Shown piece after piece: positions 8,495-17,334 of a DNA stretch of 64,000 bases. Each line of letters opens with the position of its first letter. Position 1 is the stretch's first letter. Source of the DNA: an uncultured Christensenella sp. (GTDB lineage: Bacteria; Bacillota; Clostridia; Christensenellales; Borkfalkiaceae). Both the position numbers and the translations under genes were made by a program. The notes under the pieces were generated by a model. It did no database searches. It was not told where the DNA came from and was given only the letters and a program-made list of their open reading frames with translations. Location of the stretch: positions 82,196-146,195 of the forward strand of contig CAJTUI010000003.1 in assembly GCA_910579705.1 (NCBI GenBank), written 5' to 3'.

Positions 8495-8504
8495 GCGGCG
8501 GCTT
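8477..8504 (-). terminator. Terminator hairpin after the purine permease
   Basis: A perfect 12-bp stem (8477-8488 with 8493-8504) with a 4-nt loop lies 15 nt after the permease stop. The downstream tail on the minus strand is only TATGTTA, so it may be leaky. It overlaps the ade promoter. Confidence 0.6.
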
Positions 8505-8518
8505 AAATATTTTTTAAA

Positions 8519-10084
8519 TCAGTGGGTAAGAATGAAGGTTGCGAGGAAGAACGCCGCGATTATCCAGGTGACAATGCTGACGGTCTTGATCTTGCCCGTG
8601 CATACTCTTACGATTACGCTGGAAATGATACCGATACCGATACCGTAGGAAATTTCGTAACCGAACGCCATAATTGCAACGGTGAGGAATGCGGGCAACG
8701 CCTTTGCGGGGTCGGTCCACTCGATTTTGGTAACGGAGCTCATCATAAGCACGCCGACCCAGACAAGCGCCGTAGCCGTAGCCGCGGAAGGGATTAACCT
8801 TGCGATAGGGCTGAGGAACATTGCGATAAGGAAACACAGACCTACGACGAGAGCGGTGAAACCCGTTTTACCGCCTGCCGCAACGCCCGCGGAGGATTCT
8901 ACGAACGTGGTTACGGTGGAAGTGCCCGCCATTGCGCCCGCGCAGGTTGCGATAGCGTCGGAAAGCATACACTTGTTCATATTGAGGGGGTTGCCGTCCT
9001 TATCGAGGAGGCCGCCCTTTTCGCACGCGCCGTAGAGCGTGCCGAGCGTATCGAACATATCGAGCATACACAGCGAAAGCGCGGTCGTCACAAGCAGGAG
9101 GACGAGCTGGCCCGCCGAGTTGTTGGCGAGGTATCCCGAGAAATCAAAGCCCTCGTAGAACACTTTACCCGCGGACTGTACGCCCCAGTCGGAGAACGCC
9201 GTAAAAGGATTGTCGAACACAATCGAGTTGAAGATTGCTTTGCAGCCCTCGCTGCCGCAGGCGTAGCCTATGCCTGCAAGAACGTAGTACAGCGCGGTGG
9301 AACCGAGAATGCCCCAGAGGATTGCGCCCTTTATGTTTCTCTTTGCAAGAACGGCGATTGCGATTACGCCGAGGATTACCGTCAGCGCGGGCAACATACC
9401 CCTGAAACCGCCTGCAACCGCGTCGAAATAAACGAACTTGTTGAGGCCGAGAACGTTGAACGAAACAATGTCGGTAAGCGTAGCGTCGTCGTTGACGATA
9501 AAGCCCGCGTTCTGGAAACCGATGTAAGCTATGAAAAGGCCGAGGCCGACGTTAATGGCTTTGCGCACCTCTTCGGGGATTGCGTTGAAGATTTGTTTTC
9601 TCAGACCCGTTGCGGTGAGGATAACGAAAATTATACCGTCAAGCAGAGTAAACACCATTGCGTTTGCGTAAGTAAGCCCGGCGCCGTTTAAAACCAGCGT
9701 ATAGACGACGAACGCGTTCACGCCCATACCCGAGGCCTGCGCCAGAGGCATTCTCGCAAAGAACGCCATAAGCAACGTGCCGACTATCGCGCCGATTGCC
9801 GTTGCGATATAGGACGCGCCGAAAGAAACACCGGGTATCAACGAGAAGAACGACGGGTTGACTATAAGTATGTAAACCATCGTCATAAACGTCGTCAGAC
9901 CCGCGATAATTTCGGTCTTGTAATTCGACTTAGCTTTCGTTATGCCGAAGTACTTGTCCACTTTCCCGAAAAAACCTTTGTAGGGGCTCTGCTGTTCCGC
10001 AACCGCCGCGCCGTCGTCCGTAACTTCCTGTACGGGCTCGGTAACGGGTTCGGAAACTTGCTCTTCTTTTGTTTCTTCACTCAT
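8519..10084 (-). CDS. AzgA/PbuG-type purine base permease (NCS2 superfamily)
   Basis: 521 aa with about 12-14 hydrophobic segments. Family motifs visible: TEIIAGLTTFMTMVYILIVNPSF (TM1), SGMGVNAFVVYTLV, IPEEVRKAINVGLGLFIAYIGFQNAG, and a late MLDMFDTLGTLYGACEKGGLLDKDG and GTSTVTTFVESSAGVAAGGKTGFTALV region. These residues are typical of guanine/hypoxanthine/adenine transporters. An acidic N-terminal tail of about 35 residues precedes TM1. I chose the ATG at 10084 rather than the one 5 codons upstream, because the upstream ATG lies inside the GGAGGT ribosome binding site of the second. Its substrate is probably hypoxanthine/guanine/adenine, consistent with the neighbouring adenine deaminase. Confidence 0.9.
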   Translation of the reverse strand: MSEETKEEQVSEPVTEPVQEVTDDGAAVAEQQSPYKGFFGKVDKYFGITKAKSNYKTEIIAGLTTFMTMVYILIVNPSFFSLIPGVSFGASYIATAIGAIVGTLLMAFFARMPLAQASGMGVNAFVVYTLVLNGAGLTYANAMVFTLLDGIIFVILTATGLRKQIFNAIPEEVRKAINVGLGLFIAYIGFQNAGFIVNDDATLTDIVSFNVLGLNKFVYFDAVAGGFRGMLPALTVILGVIAIAVLAKRNIKGAILWGILGSTALYYVLAGIGYACGSEGCKAIFNSIVFDNPFTAFSDWGVQSAGKVFYEGFDFSGYLANNSAGQLVLLLVTTALSLCMLDMFDTLGTLYGACEKGGLLDKDGNPLNMNKCMLSDAIATCAGAMAGTSTVTTFVESSAGVAAGGKTGFTALVVGLCFLIAMFLSPIARLIPSAATATALVWVGVLMMSSVTKIEWTDPAKALPAFLTVAIMAFGYEISYGIGIGIISSVIVRVCTGKIKTVSIVTWIIAAFFLATFILTH

Positions 10085-10115
10085 TAAAGTGACCTCCATA
10101 AAAATTTTCTGTTAA

Positions 10116-10165
10116 GCGAAACCGTTTGCTTTGGAAAAGCAAACGACCCCCGCGGGGGTTTTCAC
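10116..10165 (-). promoter_or_regulatory. Structured 5' leader of the purine permease
   Basis: On the minus strand GTGAAAACC (10157-10165) can pair with GGTTTCGC (10116-10123). Inside lie CCCCCGCGGGGG (10147-10158) and a 10-bp stem CGTTTGCTTT / AAAGCAAACG (10123-10132 with 10136-10145). The leader is about 85 nt. It does not show the conserved core of the purine riboswitch, so if it senses anything the class is not one I recognise. Confidence 0.4.
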
Positions 10166-10176
10166 TTGTTTTTCAC

Positions 10177-10206
10177 ATTGTATCACACAATATAAAAAAT
10201 CGGCAA
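10177..10206 (-). promoter_or_regulatory. Purine permease promoter
   Basis: TTGCCG (10201-10206), 18 bp, TACAAT (10177-10182) on the minus strand. The -35 lies in the 3' arm of the upstream P-type ATPase terminator. Confidence 0.5.
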
Positions 10207-10233
10207 ACGTTTGAAAGGCGTTTGTCGATTTTT
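10195..10233 (-). terminator. Terminator after the P-type ATPase
   Basis: Arms of 15 nt with one G-U type mismatch (10195-10209 with 10219-10233), a 9-nt loop, and CGATTTTTTATATT as the minus-strand tail. It is a good intrinsic terminator 33 nt past the stop codon. Confidence 0.75.
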
Positions 10234-10265
10234 GTCAAATTTTTTTTATGCGGCAAGGCAGCGGC

Positions 10266-12575
10266 TTACTTTATCAGCGCCGTGCGCATTGCGTTCACTA
10301 CCGCGAGCAGCATAACCCCCACGTCCGCAATTACGGACACTATCAGCGGGAACCCCGGTATAGCGAGGTCGAGCGCCATAACCGCAACCTTTATAAACAG
10401 CGAAACGACTATGTTCTGCATAACTATCCCGCGCGTGCCGCGCGCGACCTTTCTCGCCTTGGGCAGCAGCGCGAGATTATCCGAAACAAGCACTATATCG
10501 CTAGCCTCGATAGCCGCGTCCGAACCGACCTTTCCCATTGACACGGCGCAGTCCGCCGCGGTCATAACGGGCGCGTCGTTAATGCCGTCGCCAGCGTATA
10601 TGAGCTTGCCTCTTTGTTTCAGGCTGTCGGCCGCGGCAAGCTTTTCGTCGGGCAATAGTCCCGCCCTGAACCCGTCCAGCCCCGCGACGCGCGAGACCTC
10701 TTCAGCCCTCGCCGCACCGTCGCCGGTAAGCATTTCGGTATAGGTTACGCCCTGAGCTTTGAGCTGTCTTATCGCCTCCGCCGCGCCCTCTTTAACGCGG
10801 TCGTCAATCTCGATTACCCCGACGTATTCTCCGCCGTGAGCGACGTAGACAAGCGTGGAAACGCTCTGTTTTTCGGCGAACTCCACGCCGTTTTCTTCAA
10901 GAAGTTTCGCGTTGCCGCAAAGCAGAGTTTTGCCGCCGAGCACGCACTTTACGCCCCTGCCCGCTATCTCCTCCGCGTCCGTCGCCTCTTCGCAGTCTAT
11001 ATCTTTAAACGCCGCCGAAACGGGGTGCGAGGAATACCGCTCCGCACAGGCCGCAAGCTTTAACGTTTTTTCGTCGGTATAGCTTTTGACCGAGAACGCG
11101 CCCTCGGTAATAGTGCCCGTCTTGTCGAACGCCGCAACGGTTGCGGTTGCAAGCTCGTCAAGACAGGTTGAGCCCTTGACGAGAATACCGAATTTCGCGC
11201 ACCTGCCTATGCCGCCGAAATACGACAGCGGCACTGAAATGACGAGCGCGCACGGGCAGGATATTACGAGAAAGCCGAGCGCTTTGTATATCCACTGCGC
11301 ATACGTCGCCCAGACGAAAGAGGATTGAACGGCGCATATTATCGTAGGAACTACCGCGGCGACCACGGCGGCCGCAATGCACACCGCGGGCGTGTAGTAT
11401 TTTGCGAACTTGCTTATAAACTTTTCGGGCTTGGCTTTTTTAGCCGTGGAGTTTTCGACGAGTTCGAGAATTCTCGACACCGCGGAGTTTTTATATTCGC
11501 GTATAACCTCGGCATATATCACGCCCGACAGGTTGATACTGCCCGAAAGTATTTCGTCGCCCGCCTTAACGTCGCGCGGCATAGGCTCGCCGTTCAGGCT
11601 TTTCATATCGAGCGAGCTTTCGCCCTCGGTTATCCTGCAATCCGCGGGCACTTTCTCGCCCGCTTTGATAACGATTATGTCGCCGATTTTAAGTTCGTCG
11701 GGGGATATTACGCGCTGAACGCCGTTTTCCACCAATGTTGCGGTTTCGCTTTTCAGGTCCATAAGCGCGGAAATGGAATTGCGCGACGCGCCCACCGCTA
11801 CGGACTGCAACAGCTCGCCTATCTGATACAAAAGCATTACCGCAACGCCTTCCGCAAAGCCGTCGCCCGCGAATATCCCCAGTGCAATCGCGCCGAGCGA
11901 GGCTATCGTCATAAGAAAGTTTTCGTCGAAAATCTTGCCCTTAGCTATGTTTTTAAGCGTCTGCCATAGTATTGTGTGCCCGACCGAAAGATATGCGACG
12001 GTAAACAGCGCATAGGTTATTATACGGGGCAGAAGGCCACTTTCTGCAATCCCCGTCAGATCCAGCACGAACGCGGGAACGAAGAAAACGATTGATACTA
12101 TTATGCAGATAGAGGCTTTAAGGTGCGTTCTGAAAACCGACTTTTTCGGCGGCCGCCCGTCTATGATTTTAACGTCCTCGAAATGCGTTATTTCGTACAG
12201 CGCGCGCTCCCTCGCCTCGGGAGAGTCGGCTTTTAGAACCACGGCGGAATTCATAAAATCCACGATGGCCGACACGCCCTGAGTTTTGTTTAAAATTTCT
12301 TCCAGCTCCCTGCCGCAGTTGGCGCAACACAGTCCGCTGATTTTTATTTTCTCGCCGTCGCCGCGCGGCGGCTCTTCGACGACCTTAACCTCTTCGAACC
12401 CGTTGCAGACGGCTTTCGCCTTTTCAAGCGCGGGCGCGTCGCAGTCCACATAGACCTTCTGCGCCATAAAATCTACCGACGCGGACTTTACCCCGTCAAT
12501 TTTAGCAAGCTCCTCTTCCAGCTCCCGCGCGCAGTTCGCGCAGTCCAGCCCGCATATTTTAAATACGTTATTCAT
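10266..12575 (-). CDS. Zn2+/Cd2+/Pb2+-type P1B ATPase with two HMA domains
   Basis: 769 aa from ATG 12575. It exports soft metal cations at the expense of ATP. Domain order: HMA1 (GLDCANC near residue 10), HMA2 (GLCCANC near residue 85), eight predicted TM helices with the CPC metal site in VISCPCALVIS, the phosphorylation site FDKTGTITEG, an HP-type motif in YSSHPVSAAF, and the hinge GDGINDAPVM. CPC with two heavy-metal domains is typical of ZntA/CadA. The start overlaps the 3' end of the arsR gene by 8 bp (ATGAATAA), indicating translational coupling. Expression should follow the ArsR operator at 12949-12966. Copper is less likely because the regulator is of the CadC/CzrA/SmtB kind. Confidence 0.93.
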   Translation of the reverse strand: MNNVFKICGLDCANCARELEEELAKIDGVKSASVDFMAQKVYVDCDAPALEKAKAVCNGFEEVKVVEEPPRGDGEKIKISGLCCANCGRELEEILNKTQGVSAIVDFMNSAVVLKADSPEARERALYEITHFEDVKIIDGRPPKKSVFRTHLKASICIIVSIVFFVPAFVLDLTGIAESGLLPRIITYALFTVAYLSVGHTILWQTLKNIAKGKIFDENFLMTIASLGAIALGIFAGDGFAEGVAVMLLYQIGELLQSVAVGASRNSISALMDLKSETATLVENGVQRVISPDELKIGDIIVIKAGEKVPADCRITEGESSLDMKSLNGEPMPRDVKAGDEILSGSINLSGVIYAEVIREYKNSAVSRILELVENSTAKKAKPEKFISKFAKYYTPAVCIAAAVVAAVVPTIICAVQSSFVWATYAQWIYKALGFLVISCPCALVISVPLSYFGGIGRCAKFGILVKGSTCLDELATATVAAFDKTGTITEGAFSVKSYTDEKTLKLAACAERYSSHPVSAAFKDIDCEEATDAEEIAGRGVKCVLGGKTLLCGNAKLLEENGVEFAEKQSVSTLVYVAHGGEYVGVIEIDDRVKEGAAEAIRQLKAQGVTYTEMLTGDGAARAEEVSRVAGLDGFRAGLLPDEKLAAADSLKQRGKLIYAGDGINDAPVMTAADCAVSMGKVGSDAAIEASDIVLVSDNLALLPKARKVARGTRGIVMQNIVVSLFIKVAVMALDLAIPGFPLIVSVIADVGVMLLAVVNAMRTALIK

Positions 12576-12924
12576 TGCAATCCAGATGCTCCTTCGCAAC
12601 GCCTATCATAGTGAGAACGTGCCAGTCCGAAACCGAATATAAAATATTTTTGCCGTTGCGGCGGCTTTTTATAATTTTGTTGTCTTTAAGCGTTTTAAGC
12701 TGGTGCGAAACCGCGCTCTGGTTTCCTCCCACCGCCTCGGTTATATGCTCCACGCACAGCTCGCCGCCCTGCAACGCAAGCAGTATTTTCAGGCGCGACG
12801 GCTCCGAAATGACCTTGAACCCCGCGCACATTTCATTTATCCGCTCTTCGGAAGGCATACCCTCCTTAGCGGCCCGCACGCGGGACGCGTGCTCTTCTTC
12901 GTTATCGCAAATATCTTTTATCAT
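12568..12924 (-). CDS. ArsR/SmtB-family metal-responsive repressor
   Basis: 118 aa winged-helix protein. The DNA-recognition region is VEHITEAVGGNQSAVSHQLK followed by the wing LKDNKIIKSRRNGKNILYSVSD. The alpha-5 metal site typical of SmtB/CzrA is visible as D-x-H (in SDWHV), then H 11 residues after that His, and at the position of the fourth ligand a Cys (EHLDC) instead of the usual His. Another Cys occurs in the alpha-3 helix (GELCVEH), where CadC has its own ligands, and one near the N-terminus (DIC). It derepresses the overlapping P-type ATPase when Zn/Cd/Pb binds; the exact metal cannot be settled from sequence. Confidence 0.92.
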   Translation of the reverse strand: MIKDICDNEEEHASRVRAAKEGMPSEERINEMCAGFKVISEPSRLKILLALQGGELCVEHITEAVGGNQSAVSHQLKTLKDNKIIKSRRNGKNILYSVSDWHVLTMIGVAKEHLDCNE

Positions 12925-12948
12925 TTACTACCTCTCTTTTTATTATTG

Positions 12949-13005
12949 TATGAATATGTATTCATATATTGATACTATAATAAATCCCCCGACGGTATTT
13001 GTCAA
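12949..13005 (-). promoter_or_regulatory. arsR-P-type ATPase promoter and ArsR operator
   Basis: TTGACA (13000-13005), 17 bp, TATTAT (12977-12982) on the minus strand. Just downstream, over the start point, is a perfect inverted repeat TATGAATA-2-TATTCATA (12949-12966). This matches the 12-2-12 operator pattern of SmtB/CzrA-type repressors (TGAA...TTCA half-sites). Confidence 0.85.
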
Positions 13006-13068
13006 GGGATTTAATGAAAAAGTTTTAAATTTTTTTAGGTGTGGGCGCGAATTTATTAAAAAGAGTTT

Positions 13069-15015
13069 TTAAGACAGCCCGAGCATCTCCTTGAACTCCC
13101 GCTCGTCGATTATCCTTACGCCCAGTTTTTGCGCCTTTTCCAGTTTGGAGCCGGCAGCCTCGCCGGCTATGACAAGCGTCGTCTTTGCGGTTACCGCGCT
13201 CTGGCATTCGCCGCCCCGCTCCTCTATAAGCTTTTGCGCCGCCGCGCGTTTCATAGTTTCCAGCGTGCCGGTCAGAACCACAAATTGCCCCGCGAATATG
13301 CCGCCGCGAGTCTGCCTGTCGGTAATCTGCGGGGCTATTCCCGCGGCTAAAAGGCTTTTGACTTCCGCCGCGTTTTCGCCGTCCTTAAACCAGTTGACTA
13401 TCGTATCGGCCGTCACTTCGCCGATGTTTTCCAGTTCCAGAAGTTGCTCTCTTCCCGCCTCGGAAAGCGACTTTATGCTTTGGTATCTCTTCGCCAAATC
13501 CTTTGCGGCGACCTTGCCCACGCCGTCTATGCCGAGCGCAAACACAAACCTTTCAAGCGGGACCGTCTTACTCTTTTCGAGCGCGGACAACAGGTTTTTT
13601 ATTTTCTTGTCCTTGAATCCTTCCAGCTTGGAAAGCCGCTCGGCGTCCAGTGCGTAAAGCTGCGAGCACCGAGTCACGCCCAGCGTATCGTACAGCTGCC
13701 CCGCCGTTTTTTCCGACAGCCCATCTATATCCATCGCGTCCTTCTGCGCGAAATGCTCCATCTTCCCGACTATGCGCGGGCGGCACATTCTGTTGGGGCA
13801 GAATATGTTTGCGCCGACCTCCTCGACCGCGCTACCGCAATACGGACAGGTTTCGGGCCTTTCCACGGGAACGCTGCCATCGGTATGCTCCACCGCGCCG
13901 AGTATTTCGGGAATAACCTCGTTCGAGCGGCGTATAAGCACTCTGCTGCCTATCTTAACGTCCTTTCTCAGAACGTCGCCGAAGTTGTTTAACGTCGCTT
14001 TCCTGACGGTCGCACCCGCAAGTTCCACGGGCTCCACCAGCGCGAGCGGCGTGAGCTTGCCCGTCCTGCCGACCTGCCATATAACGTCTTTTACCGTCGT
14101 TACGCTCTCCTCAGCCTCGAACTTGTACGCCATAGCCCAGCGCGGGAATTTATCGGTATAGCCTATCTCCTCGCGCACCGTACAGTCGTTCAGCTTTATA
14201 ACCGCGCCGTCCGTCAGAACGTCCAGTTTCTTCCGCCCGACCTCGATTTCCTCGATTGCGGCCTTTGCCTCTTCCCTGCTTTTGCAAACCCGCAGGAAGG
14301 GATAAACCTTAAAACCGTTGCGCTTTAAAAATTCGAAATGCTCCTCCTGCGTTCTCAACAAATCTTCCTCGCAGTAGTTCACGTTATAAAACAATATCTC
14401 GGGCTTGCGCTCCGCCGTTATGCGCGGGTCGAGATTTCTTATCGCCCCCGCCGCCGCGTTGCGCGCGTTTTTAAGCTGTTCCTTTGCGGTCTTGTTATAA
14501 TTTTCGAGCACGCTCAGCCTGATAACCGCCTCGCCCTGAACTTCTAAAAGTCCCTTATATTCTATCGTCAAAGGAAAACTTTTAATGGTAAGACACTGCG
14601 CCGTCACGTCCTCGCCCTCGACGCCGTTGCCGCGCGTCGTGGCGCGCACGAACTTCCCGCCGTCGTACGTAAGACACATAGTAAGCCCGTCGAACTTGTA
14701 TTCCACGGTGTATTCGGGAGTGCCCGCCGCCTTTTCCATACGCGTGAAAAACGCGTCCAGCTCGTCGTACGAAACGGACTTGTCAAGGCTGTAAAGCCGC
14801 GATATATGCGCGTGCCTTTTAAACGCTTTGACGGGCTCTCCCCCGACCCTTTTGGTAGGGCTGTCGAACTCCACCCTGCCCGTTTGCTCTTCCAGCGCCT
14901 TCAACTCGTCGTAAAGCCTGTCGTACTCCCTGTCGGGAACGGACGGATTATCCAAAACGTAATACTCGTGCGCCCACCTGTTGAGCGTATCGACCAAATA
15001 GCGCATTCTGTCCAT
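13069..15015 (-). CDS. ligA: NAD+-dependent DNA ligase
   Basis: 648 aa, typical length. It seals nicks in replication and repair with NAD+ as AMP donor. Domain order: Ia (RWAHEYYVLDNPSVPDREYD, NAD+ binding), adenylation domain with the catalytic Lys in VEYKFDGLTM near residue 107, OB fold, a Zn finger CPYCGS...CPNRMC, helix-hairpin-helix repeats (GIDGVGKVAAKDLA, LENIGEVTADTIVNW) and a C-terminal BRCT (about 570-648, FAGQFVVLTGTLETMKR). GGAG precedes ATG 15015. It lies 18 bp downstream of pcrA, the conserved Firmicute pair pcrA-ligA. Confidence 0.97.
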   Translation of the reverse strand: MDRMRYLVDTLNRWAHEYYVLDNPSVPDREYDRLYDELKALEEQTGRVEFDSPTKRVGGEPVKAFKRHAHISRLYSLDKSVSYDELDAFFTRMEKAAGTPEYTVEYKFDGLTMCLTYDGGKFVRATTRGNGVEGEDVTAQCLTIKSFPLTIEYKGLLEVQGEAVIRLSVLENYNKTAKEQLKNARNAAAGAIRNLDPRITAERKPEILFYNVNYCEEDLLRTQEEHFEFLKRNGFKVYPFLRVCKSREEAKAAIEEIEVGRKKLDVLTDGAVIKLNDCTVREEIGYTDKFPRWAMAYKFEAEESVTTVKDVIWQVGRTGKLTPLALVEPVELAGATVRKATLNNFGDVLRKDVKIGSRVLIRRSNEVIPEILGAVEHTDGSVPVERPETCPYCGSAVEEVGANIFCPNRMCRPRIVGKMEHFAQKDAMDIDGLSEKTAGQLYDTLGVTRCSQLYALDAERLSKLEGFKDKKIKNLLSALEKSKTVPLERFVFALGIDGVGKVAAKDLAKRYQSIKSLSEAGREQLLELENIGEVTADTIVNWFKDGENAAEVKSLLAAGIAPQITDRQTRGGIFAGQFVVLTGTLETMKRAAAQKLIEERGGECQSAVTAKTTLVIAGEAAGSKLEKAQKLGVRIIDEREFKEMLGLS

Positions 15016-15033
15016 AAAAATCTCCGTATACTT

Positions 15034-17262
15034 TTAAAGTATTTCAAGCGGTGCTATCGCGGCGGAAAGCTCCTTTATTCCCTGCCCCTCGAAAGCCACG
15101 TTAATCACCGCGCCGCCGTTCTTAACGGCAATGACCATACCATTGCCGAACTTGCCGTGCCGCACGCGCATTCCGACCGCGTACGACTTAGAAGTCTGCG
15201 CCGTCTTTTTGGGCGCGGCCGCGCCGAACTGCGGTTTGAACGAAGACGCCGTCTTCGGCGCGATATCGCTTTCGTAACCGCTATCGTCCCGATAATACTG
15301 CCTGCCCGAGAAACGGTATCCGTCCTGCCGCGGCTGCGCATACGCCGCGCTGCGGGCCTGAACGCCCAGTTCGGACGCGAGTTCGAGTATGAATTTAGAG
15401 GGCTTTGTCAGATCGCGGCGGCCGTAAAGATAGCGCGATTTCGAGCGCGTGAGATACAGTTTCTTTTCCGCACGCGTTATCGCAACGTACATAAGCCTGC
15501 GCTCTTCTTCCAGCCCCTGCCCCTCGTTCTCCGCGCGCGAGGACGGCATTATGCCCTCTTCCAGTCCGCATATAAATACGTTGGGAAATTCCAGTCCCTT
15601 CACCGCGTGGATTGTTGCAAGCGTAACGTAGTCGGACGAATCCATCTCGTCCAGATCCGAAGAAAGCGTTACCTGATTTAAATATTCGTCCAGCGTGGCC
15701 TGCGGGTTGAGCCGCGAGAACTCGTCCACGGACGCGACGAATTCGTCGAGGTTGGCAAGCTTGCCGTCGCCCTCGTCGGTGCCGTCGTCGTAGGCAGACC
15801 TGAGGTCTGCAAGCGTCAGAACGTCGCGCACAAGCTGGCTTACGGGCGCGCCCTGCGCGCCTATTATAAGTTGTTTTATAAGCTCCGCAAAGCCGCCCAG
15901 CTTTTCTTTCGCGCCCTTAGTCACGGGCAGCATATCGCAGTCCACGCAGGCGTCGTACAGCGACAGCCCCGTGCTCTGCGCGTACTCGGACATAACCTGT
16001 ACGGTTTTACCGCCTATTCCGCGCTTGGGAACGTTTATTATCCTCTCCGCCGCCTCGCTGTCGAACGGGTTGGAAATCAGCCTCAGATATGCCAGAACGT
16101 CCTTAATCTCGCGCCTTTCGAAGAAACGGAAACCGCCGAAAACTTTGTAAGGTATGCCGTATTTCGTGAACTCCTGCTCGTACGAGCGGGTGAGCGCGTT
16201 TATACGCATAAGCACCGCAAAATCCGAATATTTCGCGCCGCGCGCGACCTCGGACGAAATTATCCGCGCCGCGTAAAGCGCCTCTCCCGCCTCTTCCTCG
16301 GCCTGATAATATGCGGGCTTTTCGCCGTCGGCAGAGTTCGTCCACAGCGTTTTGCCGTGCCTGTGCGCGTTAAAGCTGATTATGGAATTGGCGAGCTTTA
16401 ATATATTTTTTGTCGAGCGGTAGTTCCTTTCGAGCTTGTAGATTTTTGCGGCGGGGAAGTCCTTGTCGAACCGCAGAATGTTTTCTATCTGCGCGCCGCG
16501 CCAGCCGTAAATGGACTGGTCGTCGTCGCCGACGGCGAAGAGGTTGCCGTGGCGGGACGCAAGCAGTTTTATTATTTCGTACTGCACCGCGTTGGTATCC
16601 TGAAACTCGTCCACCAAAACGTATCTGAACTTGTCCGAAAGGTAGTCAAGCGTTTCCTTGTCCCTGCGCAAAAGGCGCAGAGTTTCGAGAAGTAAATCGT
16701 CGAAATCGAGCGCGTTGTTGCGCCTTAAATGGTTGTCGTATTTCTCGTAAATAAGCACCACGTCGTCAATGCCGCGCTCGCCCGCGTATTTGCGGCCGTA
16801 TTGGTCGGGGTCGAGCCCGAGCATTTTCGCGTTGCCTATGTGGTATTTCGCGCTTTTCAAAAGCTTTTCGTCGTCGTAGTCAAGCTCTGCAAACGCCTTC
16901 TTTATTACGTTGTTGCGCTCCGTGTCGCTATATATGGAGAAGTTGGATTTAAGGCCCGCGCGCTCGGCGAACTGTCTTAAAATTTTAACGCACATAGAGT
17001 GGATTGTGCAAATCCACTTGCTGTCGCCCTCGCCCAGTATTTTGGAAAGCCTCTCCTTCATTTCGCCCGCCGCTTTGTTAGTGAAAGTTATGGCTAGCAC
17101 GGACGACAAATCCGCCTTGCCCTCGGACAATATGTACGCAATGCGCGAGGTCAGAACGCGCGTCTTTCCGCTGCCCGCGCCCGCAAGCACAAGTACGGCG
17201 CCCTCCGTGTCGCAAACGGGCTTAATCTGTTCTTCGTTTAGTTTTTCGAGTATCGTATCCAT
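15034..17262 (-). CDS. pcrA: PcrA/UvrD-type superfamily 1 DNA helicase
   Basis: 742 aa. It is a 3'-5' helicase used in repair and in clearing RecA and conflicting complexes. Motifs: Q-motif LNEEQIKPV, Walker A LAGAGSGKT, motif Ia AITFTNKAAGEM, Walker B VLVDEFQDTN, motif III GDDDQSIYGWRGA, motif IV YRSTKNIL, motif V TIHAVKGLEF, motif VI MYVAITRAEKKLYL. The C-terminal tail after about 640 ends in a Tudor-like fold (GMRVRHGKFGNGMVIAV) as in PcrA. There is no Shine-Dalgarno; the -10 TATAAT ends 8 nt before the ATG, so the mRNA is nearly leaderless. It leads into ligA. Confidence 0.96.
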   Translation of the reverse strand: MDTILEKLNEEQIKPVCDTEGAVLVLAGAGSGKTRVLTSRIAYILSEGKADLSSVLAITFTNKAAGEMKERLSKILGEGDSKWICTIHSMCVKILRQFAERAGLKSNFSIYSDTERNNVIKKAFAELDYDDEKLLKSAKYHIGNAKMLGLDPDQYGRKYAGERGIDDVVLIYEKYDNHLRRNNALDFDDLLLETLRLLRRDKETLDYLSDKFRYVLVDEFQDTNAVQYEIIKLLASRHGNLFAVGDDDQSIYGWRGAQIENILRFDKDFPAAKIYKLERNYRSTKNILKLANSIISFNAHRHGKTLWTNSADGEKPAYYQAEEEAGEALYAARIISSEVARGAKYSDFAVLMRINALTRSYEQEFTKYGIPYKVFGGFRFFERREIKDVLAYLRLISNPFDSEAAERIINVPKRGIGGKTVQVMSEYAQSTGLSLYDACVDCDMLPVTKGAKEKLGGFAELIKQLIIGAQGAPVSQLVRDVLTLADLRSAYDDGTDEGDGKLANLDEFVASVDEFSRLNPQATLDEYLNQVTLSSDLDEMDSSDYVTLATIHAVKGLEFPNVFICGLEEGIMPSSRAENEGQGLEEERRLMYVAITRAEKKLYLTRSKSRYLYGRRDLTKPSKFILELASELGVQARSAAYAQPRQDGYRFSGRQYYRDDSGYESDIAPKTASSFKPQFGAAAPKKTAQTSKSYAVGMRVRHGKFGNGMVIAVKNGGAVINVAFEGQGIKELSAAIAPLEIL

Positions 17263-17270
17263 ATAAGAAA

Positions 17271-17299
17271 ATTATAACACAAACTTAAAGCAATTACAA
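17271..17299 (-). promoter_or_regulatory. pcrA promoter
   Basis: TTGTAA (17294-17299), 17 bp, TATAAT (17271-17276) on the minus strand, then 8 nt to the ATG at 17262. The expected leader is about 0-2 nt. Confidence 0.65.
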
Positions 17300-17307
17300 A
17301 TATTTAA

Positions 17308-17325
17308 CGCGCGCAATTGCGCGCG
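17308..17325. terminator. 18-bp GC palindrome after the 125-aa gene
   Basis: CGCGCGCAATTGCGCGCG is a perfect palindrome 10 bp past the stop of the minus-strand gene at 17335. The minus-strand tail is TTAAATATTTG, so termination is plausible though the T-run is weak. Confidence 0.45.
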
Positions 17326-17334
17326 CGCCCGAAG

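Noticed and set aside
10100..10200. Purine riboswitch upstream of the permease
   Set aside because: The conserved three-way-junction core and loop sequences are not present.
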